Positions 17,527-28,587 of a stretch of DNA of 64,000 nt are shown piece by piece. Made by a program: the position numbers and the translations under genes. Location of the stretch: positions 1 to 64,000 of the forward strand of contig NZ_BAGE01000043.1 of NCBI RefSeq assembly GCF_000308675.1. The letters are read 5' to 3'. The notes under the pieces were generated by a model, which searched no databases, had not been told where the DNA came from, and worked only from the letters and a program-made list of their open reading frames with translations. This DNA is from Nocardia paucivorans NBRC 100373. GTDB taxonomy: Bacteria; Actinomycetota; Actinomycetes; Mycobacteriales; Mycobacteriaceae. The first letter of the stretch is position 1, and the number at the start of each line of letters is the position of its first letter.

Positions 17527-18975
17527 TCAGGTCGCGACACGGCCACGGGCGTAGGCGGTGGCGGCGGTGACGAAACGGTGCACCGCCACCGGATGGCCGG
17601 CCGGATGGGTGTGCAGGTAGGAGGCGTGCACCCGACCGACAAGGGCACCCTCCCGGAGCCGCTCCCCCGCGGTGCGCCAACCCCAGACCGGTGAGCGAGT
17701 GCCGGATTCCACCAGACGAGTGCGGTGGAATTCGTGGCCGCGGACTCGTTCACCGGCTCGCCACAGCGGCGAATCCACCAGGGCCACCGCGTCCCGGTAG
17801 CCGAGGGTCAGATGTGGCCCGAATTCCGCGACCGCGTCGATCACCCCCGCCATCGGATGACCGTCCAGGGAGTCGGTCAGATAGAGCAGGCCCGCGCATT
17901 CGGCATGGATGGGCAGACCACGCCGGGCCTGTTCGGCCACGGCGGAACGCAGGGTGGTATTGGCCGCCAGATCGGCCGCGTGTTCTTCGGGAAAACCACC
18001 CGGCAGCACCAGACCGGCAGTCCCCGCGGGCAAGGTGTCGTGCAGCGGGTCGAAGACCACCACCCGTGCCCCCGCGGCGGCGAGCAGTTCCCGGTGCTCG
18101 GCGTAGCCGAAGGTGAAAGCCGGCCCACCGGCCACGGCGATCAGCGGCGCACCGGCCGATTCGAACGGCGCCGGTGCCGGGTTCGGCGCATCTCCGGACT
18201 GTGTCCGCTCCCCGAGCCGGGCGGTATCGAGTTCCCGGGCGGCATCCCAACTCGGTCCCGCGTCGGTCGGCGCGGCCAGGGCCGCGACCGCGGCCAGATC
18301 GATGTGCTCGGCGGCCAGGGCCGTCATGGCCTCGACCGCGGCGATGGCGGCGGCACCGTGTTCCACGGCGGGGACGAGGCCCAGATGGCGGGATGGCACC
18401 TCGAGTTCGGCCAACCGGGGCAAAACGCCCAGGACCGGGAGCCCGACCCGGTCGCAGGCGGCGCGCAGCACCTGTTCGTGACGCACGCTACCGACCCGGT
18501 TCAGAATGACGCCGCCGAGACGGACCGCCGTATCGAAGGTGGCGAAACCGTGCAGGAGCGCGGCGAGGCTCTGGCTGTGACCACGGGCATCCACGACGAG
18601 CACCACCGGAAGACCGAGCAGCGCGGCGACCTGGGCCGTCGACCCCTCGGCGACCGCGGCACCGGCCTGATCGTCGATCCGCCCGTCGAATAGGCCCATC
18701 ACGCCCTCGACCACCGCGATATCGCAATCGCGGCATCCGTGCCGGTACAGCGGCGCGATCCGCTCCGCACCGACCAGCACCGGGTCGAGATTCCGTCCGG
18801 GGCGCCCGGCGGCGAGACCGTGATAACCGGGATCGATATAGTCCGGACCCACCTTGAACGGCGCCACCCGGTATCCGGCCCGACGCAGCGCGCCCACCAA
18901 CCCGGTGGAAACGGTGGTCTTCCCGCTGCCCGACGCGGGCGCTGCGATCACCACCCCCCGAACGGACGAACTCAC
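17527..18975 (-). CDS. cobB: Cobyrinate a,c-diamide synthase (hydrogenobyrinic acid a,c-diamide synthase)
   Basis: 482 aa from GTG 18975, which sits right before the ATPase domain and 37 bases after cobO; an upstream in-frame start would overlap cobO. The N-terminal ATP-binding domain begins VVIAAPASGSGKTTVSTGL (P-loop-like), with FKVGPDYIDPGYH and VEGVMGLFDG. The C-terminal class I glutamine amidotransferase domain has LVLPGGFPEEHA and the nucleophile segment IHAECAGLLYL, with a late HEFHRT. It amidates the a and c side chains of the corrin ring using glutamine and ATP. Confidence 0.95.
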   Translation of the reverse strand: MSSSVRGVVIAAPASGSGKTTVSTGLVGALRRAGYRVAPFKVGPDYIDPGYHGLAAGRPGRNLDPVLVGAERIAPLYRHGCRDCDIAVVEGVMGLFDGRIDDQAGAAVAEGSTAQVAALLGLPVVLVVDARGHSQSLAALLHGFATFDTAVRLGGVILNRVGSVRHEQVLRAACDRVGLPVLGVLPRLAELEVPSRHLGLVPAVEHGAAAIAAVEAMTALAAEHIDLAAVAALAAPTDAGPSWDAARELDTARLGERTQSGDAPNPAPAPFESAGAPLIAVAGGPAFTFGYAEHRELLAAAGARVVVFDPLHDTLPAGTAGLVLPGGFPEEHAADLAANTTLRSAVAEQARRGLPIHAECAGLLYLTDSLDGHPMAGVIDAVAEFGPHLTLGYRDAVALVDSPLWRAGERVRGHEFHRTRLVESGTRSPVWGWRTAGERLREGALVGRVHASYLHTHPAGHPVAVHRFVTAATAYARGRVAT

Positions 18976-19012
18976 GGCCGCACCGATCCGACCGCCACGT
19001 GGAACCGGTCGG

Positions 19013-19627
19013 TCACCATTCGATACCCCGCTGACCCTTGCGGCCGGCATCCATGGGGTGACGGACCTTGGTCATCTCGGTCACCAGGTCGGCGGCCTCG
19101 AGCAGGGCGGCGGGGGCATCGCGGCCGGTGACGACCACATGCTGGTTACCGGGCCGCTCGCGCAGGGTGCGGACGACCTCGTCGGTATCGACCCACCCCC
19201 ACTTCATGGGGTAGGTGAACTCGTCCAGGACATAGAACCGATGTTCCTCGGCCGCGAGCCGGCGGGCGATCTCCCGCCATCCGGCGAGCGCGGCAGCGGC
19301 ATGATCGGTTTCGGTGCCCCGTTTACGACTCCAGGACCAGCCCTCACCCATTTTGTGCCATTGCACCGGCCCACCCGTACCGGTTTCCTCGTGCAGGCGG
19401 CCGAGCGCGCGGAAGGCGGCTTCCTCGCCGACCTTCCATTTGGCGCTCTTGACGAACTGGAACACCGCGATATCGAAACCCTGGTTCCAGGCCCGCAACG
19501 CCATGCCGAACGCAGCGGTGGATTTACCTTTGCCCGGGCCGGTGTGTACCGCCAGCACCGGCTGGTTTCTCCGCTGTCTGGTGGTGAGACCGTCGTCGGG
19601 GACGGTCTCCGGCACCCCTTTGGGCAT
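19013..19627 (-). CDS. cobO: Cob(I)yrinic acid a,c-diamide adenosyltransferase
   Basis: 204 aa, full length for CobO/BtuR. The P-loop VHTGPGKGKSTAAFGMALRA is near residue 27-46, followed by VFQFVKSAKWKVGE and the FYVLDEFTYPMKWGW block, with NQHVVVTGRDAP near the C-terminus. It transfers the 5'-deoxyadenosyl group from ATP to Co(I) corrinoid to make the coenzyme form. It lies between the chelatase gene and cobB on the same strand. Confidence 0.96.
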   Translation of the reverse strand: MPKGVPETVPDDGLTTRQRRNQPVLAVHTGPGKGKSTAAFGMALRAWNQGFDIAVFQFVKSAKWKVGEEAAFRALGRLHEETGTGGPVQWHKMGEGWSWSRKRGTETDHAAAALAGWREIARRLAAEEHRFYVLDEFTYPMKWGWVDTDEVVRTLRERPGNQHVVVTGRDAPAALLEAADLVTEMTKVRHPMDAGRKGQRGIEW

Positions 19628-19705
19628 CGAAACTCCTTGTCGTGATCGACGGCTCGGATCGTCGAGATCGAATGCGGCGCGATGCCGCGAGGTCGTCGGA
19701 AACGG

Positions 19706-21784
19706 TCAGGCCGCCCGGGCGCTCGGCGTACCGGCCCGAACCACCTCGGCCACCGAATCACCGGTCAATTCCGCCAGCCGCACGGTAACCCCGCGCAGGG
19801 CGTGCGCCAGTTCGGCGGCGAGACCGAGGCGGATCATGCCGCGTTCGCAGTCGACGACGATCGAGGTGAGGTTCTCCCGGGCGAGCAGCGCGGCGGCGGT
19901 ACGGGCCCGGGGCAGCGCATCAGCGCTTCCGGTGGCGCGACCGTCGGTGAGCAGAACCAGCATGGGGCGACGGTGTGGATCGCGGACCCGCTCGACACGT
20001 ACCACCTCGCGGGCCTTCAGCAACCCGGCCGCGAGCGGGGTCTTGCCGCCGGTGCGGATACCGGAGAGCCGGCGGACGGCGATATCGACCGACGAGGTCG
20101 GCGGCAGCACCAGTTCGGCGGCCGCGCCGCGCACGGCGATCACCGCGACCTTGTCCCGGCGCTGATAGGCATCGCGCAGTAGGGCCACGATGGCGTCGGT
20201 GACGGCGGTCAACCGATCCCGGGCCGCCATCGAACCGGAGACATCGACCACGAACACCACCAGATTGCCTTCCCGGCCCTCGCGATACGCGCCCCGCAGA
20301 TCGCCGGGGGCCAACCTCAGCGGTCCGCCACGACGACCACGCGCGTACTGGTGCGGTGCGGCGGCGAAAACGGTGGCCGGCAGATGCAGTCCGCCCGCGG
20401 GGTCGGGAATGGCGCGCACGACGCGGCCCTGCCGGGTCCGGGCGCGGGAACGGCGACCGGGGGCGCCTTCGCCGATACCGGGGACCTCCCAGCGCGGCGG
20501 CCGGATTCGCGATCCGCTCGTGAGCGCGGGCAGACCCGCCCCGGTTCCGCGGGCGGTGGTGTCGGGGCGATCGTCGCTGTCGGCCTCCCCCGGCCGGTCA
20601 GCGGCTTCCGGGGAGCGGTCGCCGCTTCGGCCGGGTGGGGCGTCGGCCGCCTGCGGAGTTTCGCCGCCGCCGGGAGAATCCGGTCCACCGTCGGGGTCGT
20701 CGTCCGGGTCGGGCGCGGCATCGTCGCGATTCGCGTCACCGCTCGGCCGTTCACCGGAGTCCCCCACCTGCTCCGCCGCCGAACGCATGGCCTCGTCCAG
20801 CTGTTCTTCACTGATCCCCGGCTCGTCGAACGGGTCGCGCCGGCGCCGATGAGGCAGGGCGAGTTCGGCGGCGATCCGCACATCCTCGGCGGTGACGGCG
20901 TCGCGACCGCACCATGCGGCGTGCGCGGTGGCGGTGCGGGCGACCACCAGGTCGGCGCGCATACCGTCGACGTCGAACGAAGCGCACAGGGCCGCGATCC
21001 GACGCAATTCCGTATCGTCGAGCGTCACCCCGGGCAGGCGGTCGCGCGCGGTGAGAATACGGTCGGCGAGCGCGGCGTCGGCGTCGGCGTAGCGCGCAAC
21101 GAACCCGGCCGGATCGGCCTCGTACTCGAGCCGGCCGCGAACCACCGCCATCCGAACCTCCACCTCGCGCGAGGCGGCGACATCGACCGTGAGACCGAAC
21201 CGGTCCAACAGTTGTGGCCGCAGTTCGCCCTCTTCCGGGTTCATGGTGCCGACCAGGACGAACCGGGCCGGATGGGAGTGGGAGACGCCGTCACGTTCGA
21301 CATGCACCCGACCCATGGCCGCCGCGTCCAGCAACACGTCCACCAGATGGTCGTGCAACAGGTTCACCTCGTCGACGTAGAGCACGCCGTGGTGCGCCGC
21401 GGCCAGCAGGCCGGGTCGGAACGCCTGTTCACCGTCGCGCAGCATCCGTTCCAGGTCGAGCGAGCCCATGACCCGGTCCTCGGTGGCGCCCACCGGCAAT
21501 TCCACCAGCCGGGCGGGACGCGCCCCGGTCTCGTCCACCACCGGCGGCAGCAGCCGTGCCAGCGCGCGCACCACGGTGGATTTCGCGGTGCCCTTCTCCC
21601 CGCGGACCAGCACACCGCCGATACCGGGGTGCACGGCGCACAGGAGCAACGCCAACTGCAACCGCTGCTGGCCCACCACGGCCGAGAACGGGAACCCGAT
21701 ATCGTCCCCGCTCACCGCGCTTTCCGAGGCGGAGCGAACGGAACCACGGGACGACAGAGCGGTTTCGGCATGCGACAGTGACAC
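19706..21784 (-). CDS. Magnesium/cobalt chelatase, fused ChlI-ChlD type (AAA+ and VWA domains)
   Basis: 692 aa. Residues about 30-320 form an AAA+ ATPase: Walker [11 protein letters not shown] (about 60-69), Walker [11 protein letters not shown] (about 133-142), then [20 protein letters not shown]. An acidic, low-complexity hinge (about 335-420) leads to a C-terminal VWA domain with the metal-ion site [13 protein letters not shown] and [14 protein letters not shown]. This combines the I and D subunits of class I metal chelatases. Given cobO and cobB next door, cobalt insertion into the corrin ring, with a separate CobN-like subunit elsewhere, is the likely role. Confidence 0.92.
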   Translation of the reverse strand: MSLSHAETALSSRGSVRSASESAVSGDDIGFPFSAVVGQQRLQLALLLCAVHPGIGGVLVRGEKGTAKSTVVRALARLLPPVVDETGARPARLVELPVGATEDRVMGSLDLERMLRDGEQAFRPGLLAAAHHGVLYVDEVNLLHDHLVDVLLDAAAMGRVHVERDGVSHSHPARFVLVGTMNPEEGELRPQLLDRFGLTVDVAASREVEVRMAVVRGRLEYEADPAGFVARYADADAALADRILTARDRLPGVTLDDTELRRIAALCASFDVDGMRADLVVARTATAHAAWCGRDAVTAEDVRIAAELALPHRRRRDPFDEPGISEEQLDEAMRSAAEQVGDSGERPSGDANRDDAAPDPDDDPDGGPDSPGGGETPQAADAPPGRSGDRSPEAADRPGEADSDDRPDTTARGTGAGLPALTSGSRIRPPRWEVPGIGEGAPGRRSRARTRQGRVVRAIPDPAGGLHLPATVFAAAPHQYARGRRGGPLRLAPGDLRGAYREGREGNLVVFVVDVSGSMAARDRLTAVTDAIVALLRDAYQRRDKVAVIAVRGAAAELVLPPTSSVDIAVRRLSGIRTGGKTPLAAGLLKAREVVRVERVRDPHRRPMLVLLTDGRATGSADALPRARTAAALLARENLTSIVVDCERGMIRLGLAAELAHALRGVTVRLAELTGDSVAEVVRAGTPSARAA

Positions 21785-21835
21785 AGCCTCACTCTAAGGC
21801 GTCCCGGGCGATACCCCGGGAACGCCCCGCCTCCC

Positions 21836-22285
21836 TCAGCCCTTGCGCATGGGCACGTGGGGTACGCCGCCCTCGTCGAATTCCGGACCGTCGATCTCGA
21901 ACCCGTGCTTGGTGTACAGGTCGACCAGATAGGTCTGCGCATTGATCCGCACGGTATGCGACCCGGCCTCGGCGAGCGCGGCCTGCAACAGCCGGGTGGT
22001 GTAACCGTGGCCGCGGGCCGGGACCGCGGTACACAGGCGGCCGATGCGGAAGGTCTTCACCCCGTTGTCGTGCTCTTCCCACAACCGCACGGTCGCGATG
22101 ATCTCGCCTTCGTCGTCCAGCCAGAAATGTCTGGTCTCCGGGAGCAGATCCAGCCCATCCAGCTCCGGGTACGGGCTTTTCTGTTCCACCACGAAGATCT
22201 CGACACGAAGCTTCAGCAGCTGATACAGGGTCGCGGTGTCGAGATCCTGCGCCCACGACCGTCGGAGTTGAACCGTTGACATCAT
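21836..22285 (-). CDS. GNAT N-acetyltransferase, ElaA-like
   Basis: 149 aa, a single GNAT domain close to E. coli ElaA in length and pattern. It starts with the ElaA hallmark LYQLLKLRVEIFVVEQKSPYP; the acetyl-CoA loop is around IGRLCTAVPARGHGYTTRLL (about residues 80-99); the end has YTKHGFEIDGPEFDEGGVPH. The substrate is unknown. It lies about 50 bases beyond the start of the chelatase gene, on the same strand, and about 125 bases from the mqo stop. Confidence 0.9.
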   Translation of the reverse strand: MMSTVQLRRSWAQDLDTATLYQLLKLRVEIFVVEQKSPYPELDGLDLLPETRHFWLDDEGEIIATVRLWEEHDNGVKTFRIGRLCTAVPARGHGYTTRLLQAALAEAGSHTVRINAQTYLVDLYTKHGFEIDGPEFDEGGVPHVPMRKG

Positions 22286-22411
22286 CGCGCCTTGCTATCA
22301 CACTCGGGGCCCATTGCAGAAGTTTTCGGGCCAAGGTGCGGATTTCGTCACCGAATACCGCACCTTGTCGAGACCGAAACCGGTCCGGTGGTAACGACGG
22401 GGCCTCCGGTG

Positions 22412-23926
22412 TTACGAGACGGAGGCGACCCGGCCGACCCGATCGCCGGTGAGATGCAGCGCCTTGGAGGTCCAGTCCCACACCTCGTCGAACAGGGCTT
22501 TGTCCTCCGAGAGCTTCACTCCCAGCGACGGCACCATTTCCTTCAACTTCGGGGTCCAGGCCTCGTACTCCCGGGGGAAGCACCGTTCGAGCACATCGAG
22601 CATGGCCGTTACACAGGTGGACGCGCCCGGCGAGGCGCCGAGCAGACCGGCGATGGAACCGTCCGCGGAGGCGATCACGGCGGTGCCCAGTTCGAGCACA
22701 CCGCCCACGCCCTTGCGGCGGATCATCTGCACCCGCTGGCCGGCGGTGATCAGCTCCCAGTCCCGGCCGTCGGCGCGTGGGATGAACTCCTCCATGGTGT
22801 ACACCCGCCCGGTCTGCGATTTCAGCAGCTCGGTGACGAGGTATTTGACCAGGCCCAGTTCGGTGATGCCGACGCCGAGCATCGGGGTGAGGTTGCCCGG
22901 TCGAATCGATTTGAACAGATCGGCGTTGGAACCGTCCTTGAGGAACTTCGGGGTCCAACCGGCGTACGGACCGAACAGCAGACCCGGTTTGCCGTTGATG
23001 ACGCGGGTGTCCAGATGCGGAACCGACATCGGCGGCGCGCCGACCGCCGCCTTACCGTACACCTTGGCCTCGTGCAGGTTGATCAGCTCGGGGTTGACGC
23101 AGCGCAGGAACTGGCCGGATACCGGAAAGCCGGCGAAACCCTTGATCTCACGGATACCGGACTTCTGCAGCAGCGGCAGCGCACCGCCCCCGGCGCCGAC
23201 GAAGACGAATTTGGCGTGCACGGTGCGCTTGTGTCGGGTGCGCAGATTGCGTACCACGACCTTCCAGCCACCGTCCCGCTGCTTGGTGAGATCGAGTACC
23301 TCGTGTCCGAAGGCGATCTCGGCGCCGGTCGTGCCGATATAGGCGAGCAGTTCCTTGGTGAGTGTGCCGAAGTTGATATCGGTGCCACCATCGGTCCAGT
23401 TGAGGGCGATGGGATCGCTGAAGTCGCGACCGCGGGCCATAAGCGGCAGCCGGCGGGCGAATTCATCGGGGCTGTCGATGAATTCCATACCCGGGAACAG
23501 CGGGTTCGGAGCCAGCGCCTCGTAGCGCTTGCGCAGATACTGCACATCGTCGGCGCCGTGCACGAAGCTGACGTGCGGAATGGGGTTGATGAAACCGGAC
23601 GGATCACCGAGGATCCCGTTCTCCACCGCATAGGCCCAGAACTGCCGGGAGACCTGGAACCGTTCGTTGATATCGATGGCCTTGGTGACATCCACCGAGC
23701 CGTCCGGTTTCTGTGGGCTGTAATTGAGCTCACACAGTGCCGAGTGCCCGGTGCCCGCGTTGTTCCACGGATCGCTGCTCTCGGCGGCGGCGGCGTCCAA
23801 CCGTTCGAACACCGTGATCGACCATTCCGGCTGGAGCCGGCGCAGCAACGCACCCAGGGTGGCGCTCATGATGCCGGCACCGATGAGAACGACATCGGTC
23901 TTTTCGGTCTGGGCAGTGTTCGGCAC
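22412..23926 (-). CDS. mqo: Malate:quinone oxidoreductase
   Basis: 504 aa from GTG 23926; a longer frame to 23989 adds an arginine-rich stretch not expected in the family. The FAD-binding Rossmann motif is [20 protein letters not shown] near the N-terminus, followed by [20 protein letters not shown] and [11 protein letters not shown], both typical of Mqo. The enzyme is a peripheral membrane flavoprotein that oxidises malate to oxaloacetate and passes electrons to menaquinone. It is the membrane-linked alternative to soluble malate dehydrogenase in the citric acid cycle, common in actinobacteria. Confidence 0.95.
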   Translation of the reverse strand: MPNTAQTEKTDVVLIGAGIMSATLGALLRRLQPEWSITVFERLDAAAAESSDPWNNAGTGHSALCELNYSPQKPDGSVDVTKAIDINERFQVSRQFWAYAVENGILGDPSGFINPIPHVSFVHGADDVQYLRKRYEALAPNPLFPGMEFIDSPDEFARRLPLMARGRDFSDPIALNWTDGGTDINFGTLTKELLAYIGTTGAEIAFGHEVLDLTKQRDGGWKVVVRNLRTRHKRTVHAKFVFVGAGGGALPLLQKSGIREIKGFAGFPVSGQFLRCVNPELINLHEAKVYGKAAVGAPPMSVPHLDTRVINGKPGLLFGPYAGWTPKFLKDGSNADLFKSIRPGNLTPMLGVGITELGLVKYLVTELLKSQTGRVYTMEEFIPRADGRDWELITAGQRVQMIRRKGVGGVLELGTAVIASADGSIAGLLGASPGASTCVTAMLDVLERCFPREYEAWTPKLKEMVPSLGVKLSEDKALFDEVWDWTSKALHLTGDRVGRVASVS

Positions 23927-24236
23927 GGTGATCGACTTTCTCGTCCTGGTGCGCGGGGCACGCCTCTCGGGTGTCCCCCGCCTGGGCACGGGTGCTATGC
24001 GGTTGTGACGAAGGCCCGTCGGTGGCGGCTTTCGCTGTACGGCGCGGCCTTCGGTCCTGGAACCAAAGGAGCGGCGGGATGTAGGTTACCCGTCGTTCAC
24101 CTAAGCCCAATTGTGCACCTCGTTACCCCATATACCTGCAGCGAGGAGGCGGATTGTGACGTAAATTCCTCCCCGCCGTTCCGAATACACACGGCCGAGA
24201 CGGAGGCAGAGGTACCGGCAGGAGGTATCGCATACA
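23927..24236. other. Divergent promoter region between mqo and an alpha/beta hydrolase
   Basis: 310 bases between two divergently transcribed genes. It must carry both promoters, but I see no convincing -35/-10 pair or operator palindrome. A Shine-Dalgarno-like GGAGG at 24221-24225 serves the hydrolase. Confidence 0.5.
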
Positions 24237-25289
24237 TTGGTTTCCGTGACGAACGAGACCGCGGTCGATATGTCCGATACGGACCGTGCCGACCTCTGGC
24301 GGCCGGACATCCTCGGCACCGACTATCAGCAGCGCACCCTCGATCTGGGAGCCGACCCGGACGGGGAGGGCGAGATCTTCGCCACTCTGGTCCGACATCT
24401 GCCCGACACCCGACCCGAGGCCACCGCCGACGCGGTGCTGTACGTGCACGGTTTCACCGACTATTTCTTCCAGAAACATCTGGCCGAGCACCTCACCGCG
24501 CGCGGGCACCGCTTCTACGCGCTGGACCTGCGCAAGTGTGGGCGTTCCCTACGGAGCGGACAAAGCCCGCACTTCATCAGTGATCTGGCGCTCTACGACG
24601 CCGAACTGAACGAGTCGCTCCGGCTCATCCGCGCGGAAACCGGTTCATCGGTGCTGGTGATGGCCCATTCGACGGGCGGTCTGATCACCTCGCTGTGGCT
24701 GGATCGGCTCAACCGGACCGGGGGGACGGTGGCGGCCGGAATCAGCGGGGTGGTTCTCAACAGCCCGTGGTTCGATCTGCAGGGGCCGCCGTACCTGCGC
24801 AGCGCCGGCGTCACCCGACTCATCGATGTCGTGGGCCGGGTCCGGGGCCGGGCTCCCATAGCGCTGGCCAAAACCACCTCCTACGGCGACAGCCTGCACC
24901 ACACCGCCTCCGGGGAATGGGAATACAACCTGGACTGGAAACCGCTGCCCGGCTTCCCGGTGCGCTTCGGCTGGCTGCGGGCCATCCGGCGCGGACACGC
25001 ACAGCTGCACCGTGGTCTGAACATCGGGGTTCCGGCGCTGCTGTTGCGCTCCCGGGCGACGAAGTTCGCGCCGTCCTACTGCCCCGAGGTGGATACGGCC
25101 GACGCGGTACTCGATGTGCGGCAGATCCAGCGCTGGGCCGGGTGCCTGGGCGACCGGACCAATATCGTGCCGATCGATGGCGCCCGTCACGACGTGTTCC
25201 TGTCCGCGGCCGAACCGCGAGCGGCCGCGTTCGCGGAACTGGACTCCTGGCTGGACTGGCTGACGGAGTATCGCCGCAGCCGGACCTGA
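24237..25289 (+). CDS. Alpha/beta hydrolase (serine hydrolase, lysophospholipase-like)
   Basis: 350 aa. The start is probably TTG 24237, 11 bases after GGAGG; GTG 24246 is the alternative. The fold signs are the oxyanion segment VLYVHGFTDYFFQ (about residues 63-75), the nucleophile elbow MAHSTGGLITSL with Ser in H-S-T-G-G (about 142-146), and a late His in GARHDVFLS. Length and pattern fit the hydrolase_4 group of monoacylglycerol lipase/lysophospholipase-like enzymes. No signal peptide is evident. Transcribed away from mqo and convergent with the next gene. Confidence 0.87.
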   Translation: MVSVTNETAVDMSDTDRADLWRPDILGTDYQQRTLDLGADPDGEGEIFATLVRHLPDTRPEATADAVLYVHGFTDYFFQKHLAEHLTARGHRFYALDLRKCGRSLRSGQSPHFISDLALYDAELNESLRLIRAETGSSVLVMAHSTGGLITSLWLDRLNRTGGTVAAGISGVVLNSPWFDLQGPPYLRSAGVTRLIDVVGRVRGRAPIALAKTTSYGDSLHHTASGEWEYNLDWKPLPGFPVRFGWLRAIRRGHAQLHRGLNIGVPALLLRSRATKFAPSYCPEVDTADAVLDVRQIQRWAGCLGDRTNIVPIDGARHDVFLSAAEPRAAAFAELDSWLDWLTEYRRSRT

Positions 25290-25307
25290 GGTATCACCGC
25301 ATACCGG

Positions 25308-25871
25308 TCACCACAGGCTGGTGCGCAATACGATCTCGGTGGTGAACTCCTGATCGGCCTCGGTGGCGACATTGTCGACGTCCAGGTCCACGACCCGGAA
25401 TTCGCCGTAGACATAGCGACCGGAGGCGTCGGCCACCGAGCGGGGTAGTTGTTTGGTCACCAGCACGGTGGTGGGCAGTTCCACCGCCTTACAGTCCGGA
25501 TCCAGAACGGCACCACCGGCATCGGGGATCGCTGGATGTCCACGGTCGGCGATCACGAGGCTGACGAACCGGCCGAACCCGCTCGCGCACACTTTCCACG
25601 CCACGGTGGCGCCCGCGCCGCGACCGGCGACGTTCACCCATGACACCCCGATATCGTCGAGCGTCGCGTACACCCCCGCCGTATCCAGGCCCTCGGCCGT
25701 TTCGAACACAATGGTTTGCAGTTCGGAGCTGTGCAGTCGAGCGCATACCCGGTCGTAGACGTCCGGGGGGTCCCCCGTATCGGGCAGCAACAGCACACTG
25801 TGCTGCGTCACCGGTCCGTCGACCCGCACCGTCCAGGCTCGGTCGCCGACCGCGATGCGCCGAGATTTCAT
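25308..25871 (-). CDS. Alpha/beta-hydrolase-like protein of unknown function
   Basis: 187 aa from ATG 25871. The N-terminal half reads like the start of an alpha/beta hydrolase (SVLLLPDTGDPPDVYDRVCA, then VSWVNVAGRGAGATVAWKV where the nucleophile elbow would be), but the elbow is G-R-G-A-G with no Ser, Cys or Asp. The protein is also shorter than active family members. It may be a non-catalytic relative. It converges with the hydrolase at 24237-25289, with 18 bases between the stops. Confidence 0.7.
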   Translation of the reverse strand: MKSRRIAVGDRAWTVRVDGPVTQHSVLLLPDTGDPPDVYDRVCARLHSSELQTIVFETAEGLDTAGVYATLDDIGVSWVNVAGRGAGATVAWKVCASGFGRFVSLVIADRGHPAIPDAGGAVLDPDCKAVELPTTVLVTKQLPRSVADASGRYVYGEFRVVDLDVDNVATEADQEFTTEIVLRTSLW

Positions 25872-25997
25872 GCCGAACGACGCTACACCGCACGCGGGCG
25901 CCGGGGTAGCACTCGCGAGAAACCGCCGGTGGATCGTAATCGCCGAGCCCTGGGAATCACAGGCCGGCGACGAGCGAACCGCGCCGCGACCGGCGGA

Positions 25998-27590
25998 TCA
26001 GTCGACGCCGGAACAAGCGGCGAGCCCAGGGACGAGCACCGGCAGATCCGCCGGCGCTCCCTCGACGAGGAGCCGTTCCAGTTCGGTCAGGTCGAGGTGC
26101 TCGGCGACGAGATCGGCGAGCAGGTCCAGTTGCCCCGCGCGAACCGCCGCCACGCGAGTGTCCGGGGCGACCGTGAACCCGGTGCGACCGGCGCGTGCGG
26201 CGACCTCGGCGAGCCAGGTCCGACGGAAGTCGTCCGATTCCAGCAGCCCGTGCAGATGGGTGCCCCAGAGCGCGCCGCGCACGGCGCCCTCGCCGGTGTC
26301 CGGGTCGTCGCCGATCCGCAGCCAGGGAGTTTCCGCGAGATGACGAACCCGCCCGTGATGAATCTCGTATCCCTGACCGGATATGCCCGCGACCGCGGTT
26401 CCGGGCGCGCCGACGACCGAAGTACGCCGCAGAACCTTCGGTTCGGCGAATTCGACCTCCATATCGAACAGTCCGAGTCCCACCGTCTCGGCGGTCCCGG
26501 ACTCCACCCGATCGGTGATCCGGCGGCCGAGCATCTGATATCCACCGCAGATCCCCAGGATCGGTCGGTCCGCCGCCGCCCGCCGCCGCAGCGCATCCGC
26601 GAGACCGGTGCGTCGCAGCCAGGCCAGATCGTCGACGGTGGCCTTGCTCCCGGGCAGCACCACCAGGTCGGCGTCGGCGAGCCGGGAGGGTTCGCTCACC
26701 CAACGCACCGCAACCCCCGGTTCACAGGCGAGCGCCTCGATATCGGTGGAGTTGGAGATTCGGGGCAACCGCACGGCGGCGACGGTGAGCCAGTCGGCGC
26801 CCCGCGGTGGTGCGGGGCGCCCGACCGGCGCGTCCGCCACGGTACCGAGCGAGTCCTCGGCGTCGATCCAGAGTTCGTCCCGGTAGGGCAGCACCCCCAG
26901 GGTGGGGCGGCCGGTGAGCTCGGCGAGCCGATCCAGACCCGGCCGCAGCAGTTCCACATCGCCACGGAACTTGTTGACCACGAAACCGGCAACGAGCCGC
27001 TGATCGTCCGGTTCGAGCACGGCGAGGGTGCCGAACAGGTGCGCGAGCACACCTCCGCGGTCGATATCGCCGACCACCAGCACCGGCAGTTCGGCCGCCC
27101 GGGCCAGACCCATATTCGCCAGATCGGTGGCGCGCAGGTTGATCTCGGCGGGGGAACCCGCGCCCTCGCAGATCACCACATCGAACTCGGCGCGCAGGGC
27201 GGCCAGTTCGGCGGCCACCACCTCTCGTAACCGCCGCCGGTGTCGGAAATAGTCGCGGGCCCCCACCGTGTCCACGGCCACACCGCGTACCACCAGTTGT
27301 GAGCGTCGGTCGCTGCCCGGTTTGAGCAGAATCGGATTGAACCGCACACTCGGTTCCAGTCCGCAGGCGCGGGCCTGGAGCGCCTGGGCACGACCGATCT
27401 CGCCGCCGTCGAGGGTGACGACGGAGTTGTTCGACATGTTCTGCGCTTTGAACGGCGCCACCCGCACCCCCTGCCGGGCCAGCATTCGGCAGATCCCGGC
27501 GACGAGCACACTCTTACCCGCGTCGGAGGTGGTGCCGGCGATCAGCAGCGCACCCCGGAGACCGGATCGGGTGCCGGGGGGCGAGGTCAC
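25998..27590 (-). CDS. cobQ: Cobyric acid synthase
   Basis: 530 aa from GTG 27590, which overlaps the map stop as GTGA; longer in-frame starts lie inside map and are less likely. The ATPase domain begins [19 protein letters not shown], then [15 protein letters not shown] and [15 protein letters not shown], all CobQ signatures. The C-terminal glutamine amidotransferase domain has [15 protein letters not shown], the nucleophile segment [13 protein letters not shown] and a late [10 protein letters not shown]. It amidates side chains b, d, e and g of adenosylcobyrinic acid diamide. It is translationally coupled to map and lies about 6 kb from the chelatase-cobO-cobB group. Confidence 0.96.
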   Translation of the reverse strand: MTSPPGTRSGLRGALLIAGTTSDAGKSVLVAGICRMLARQGVRVAPFKAQNMSNNSVVTLDGGEIGRAQALQARACGLEPSVRFNPILLKPGSDRRSQLVVRGVAVDTVGARDYFRHRRRLREVVAAELAALRAEFDVVICEGAGSPAEINLRATDLANMGLARAAELPVLVVGDIDRGGVLAHLFGTLAVLEPDDQRLVAGFVVNKFRGDVELLRPGLDRLAELTGRPTLGVLPYRDELWIDAEDSLGTVADAPVGRPAPPRGADWLTVAAVRLPRISNSTDIEALACEPGVAVRWVSEPSRLADADLVVLPGSKATVDDLAWLRRTGLADALRRRAAADRPILGICGGYQMLGRRITDRVESGTAETVGLGLFDMEVEFAEPKVLRRTSVVGAPGTAVAGISGQGYEIHHGRVRHLAETPWLRIGDDPDTGEGAVRGALWGTHLHGLLESDDFRRTWLAEVAARAGRTGFTVAPDTRVAAVRAGQLDLLADLVAEHLDLTELERLLVEGAPADLPVLVPGLAACSGVD

Positions 27591-28450
27591 GGCAGAGTGA
27601 GGATTTCCGCGCCGGTTTCGGTGACCACCAGGGTGTGCTCGAACTGGGCGGTCCACTTGCGATCCTTGGTGACCACGGTCCACCCGTCGTCCCAGATCTC
27701 GTAGGCGATACCACCCAGGTTGATCATGGGCTCGATGGTGAAGGTCATCCCGGGTTCGATGATGGTGTCCACGGCGGGCTGGTCGTAGTGCAGGATCACC
27801 AGCCCACTGTGGAAGGTCGGTCCGACCCCGTGGCCGGTGAAATCACGCACCACGCCGTAACCGAAACGGTTGGCGTAGGACTCGATGACCCGCCCGATCA
27901 CATTGAGCGCCCGCCCGGGCCGCACGGCCTTGATGGCGCGCATGGTGGCCTCTTCGGTGCGTTCGACGAGCAGCCGGACCTCCTCGTCGACATCACCCGC
28001 GAGGAAGGTGGCATTGGTGTCGCCGTGCACGCCGTGGATATAGGCGGTGACATCGATATTGACGATGTCACCGTCGGCGATGACGGTGGTATCGGGGATG
28101 CCGTGGCAGATCACCTCGTTGAGTGAGGTGCAGCATGATTTCGGGAAACCCTTGTAGCCGAGCGTCGAGGGGTAGGCGCCGTGATCGCACAGGTATTCGT
28201 GCACGATCCGGTCCAGTTCGTCGGTGGTAACCCCCGGCGCCACCGCCTTTCCGGCCTCGGCCAGGGCCTGCGCCGCCAACCGGCCGGCGATCCGCATCTT
28301 CTCGATGGTCTCCGGGGTCTGCACCCACGGCTCGTGTCCTTCGTTGGCGGTGGGTTTCCACGCGTACTCCGGTCGCTCGATACCGCGGGGCACCTCGCGG
28401 ATGGGGGTGGGAGTTCCGGGGACTAGCGGCTGACGGGTACGCACGGACAT
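27587..28450 (-). CDS. map: Methionine aminopeptidase, type I
   Basis: 287 aa, the longer MapB-type form with an N-terminal extension of about 40 residues. The pita-bread fold and the dinuclear metal ligands are seen as [21 protein letters not shown] (two Asp), [13 protein letters not shown] (His), [11 protein letters not shown] (Glu) and [12 protein letters not shown] (Glu). It removes the initiator Met from nascent proteins in the cytoplasm. Its TGA stop overlaps the cobQ start by four bases. The 137-base gap upstream should hold its promoter. Confidence 0.96.
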   Translation of the reverse strand: MSVRTRQPLVPGTPTPIREVPRGIERPEYAWKPTANEGHEPWVQTPETIEKMRIAGRLAAQALAEAGKAVAPGVTTDELDRIVHEYLCDHGAYPSTLGYKGFPKSCCTSLNEVICHGIPDTTVIADGDIVNIDVTAYIHGVHGDTNATFLAGDVDEEVRLLVERTEEATMRAIKAVRPGRALNVIGRVIESYANRFGYGVVRDFTGHGVGPTFHSGLVILHYDQPAVDTIIEPGMTFTIEPMINLGGIAYEIWDDGWTVVTKDRKWTAQFEHTLVVTETGAEILTLP

Positions 28451-28587
28451 GTCTCCAGAGTATCCGGCCCGGTCGCCGGGGGCGTCGCTACGGCGGGCGA
28501 AGGCATATCCGCGTCCGCCTCCGGAGCGCGCCGGACCGATATCCGGGTGAGAACGGATATCGCGCGACGGAGCCGGGAAGCGTCGGT

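Noticed and set aside
22292..24583. Plus-strand 763-aa frame opposite mqo
   Set aside because: Shadow of mqo, which has clear FAD and family motifs on the minus strand.
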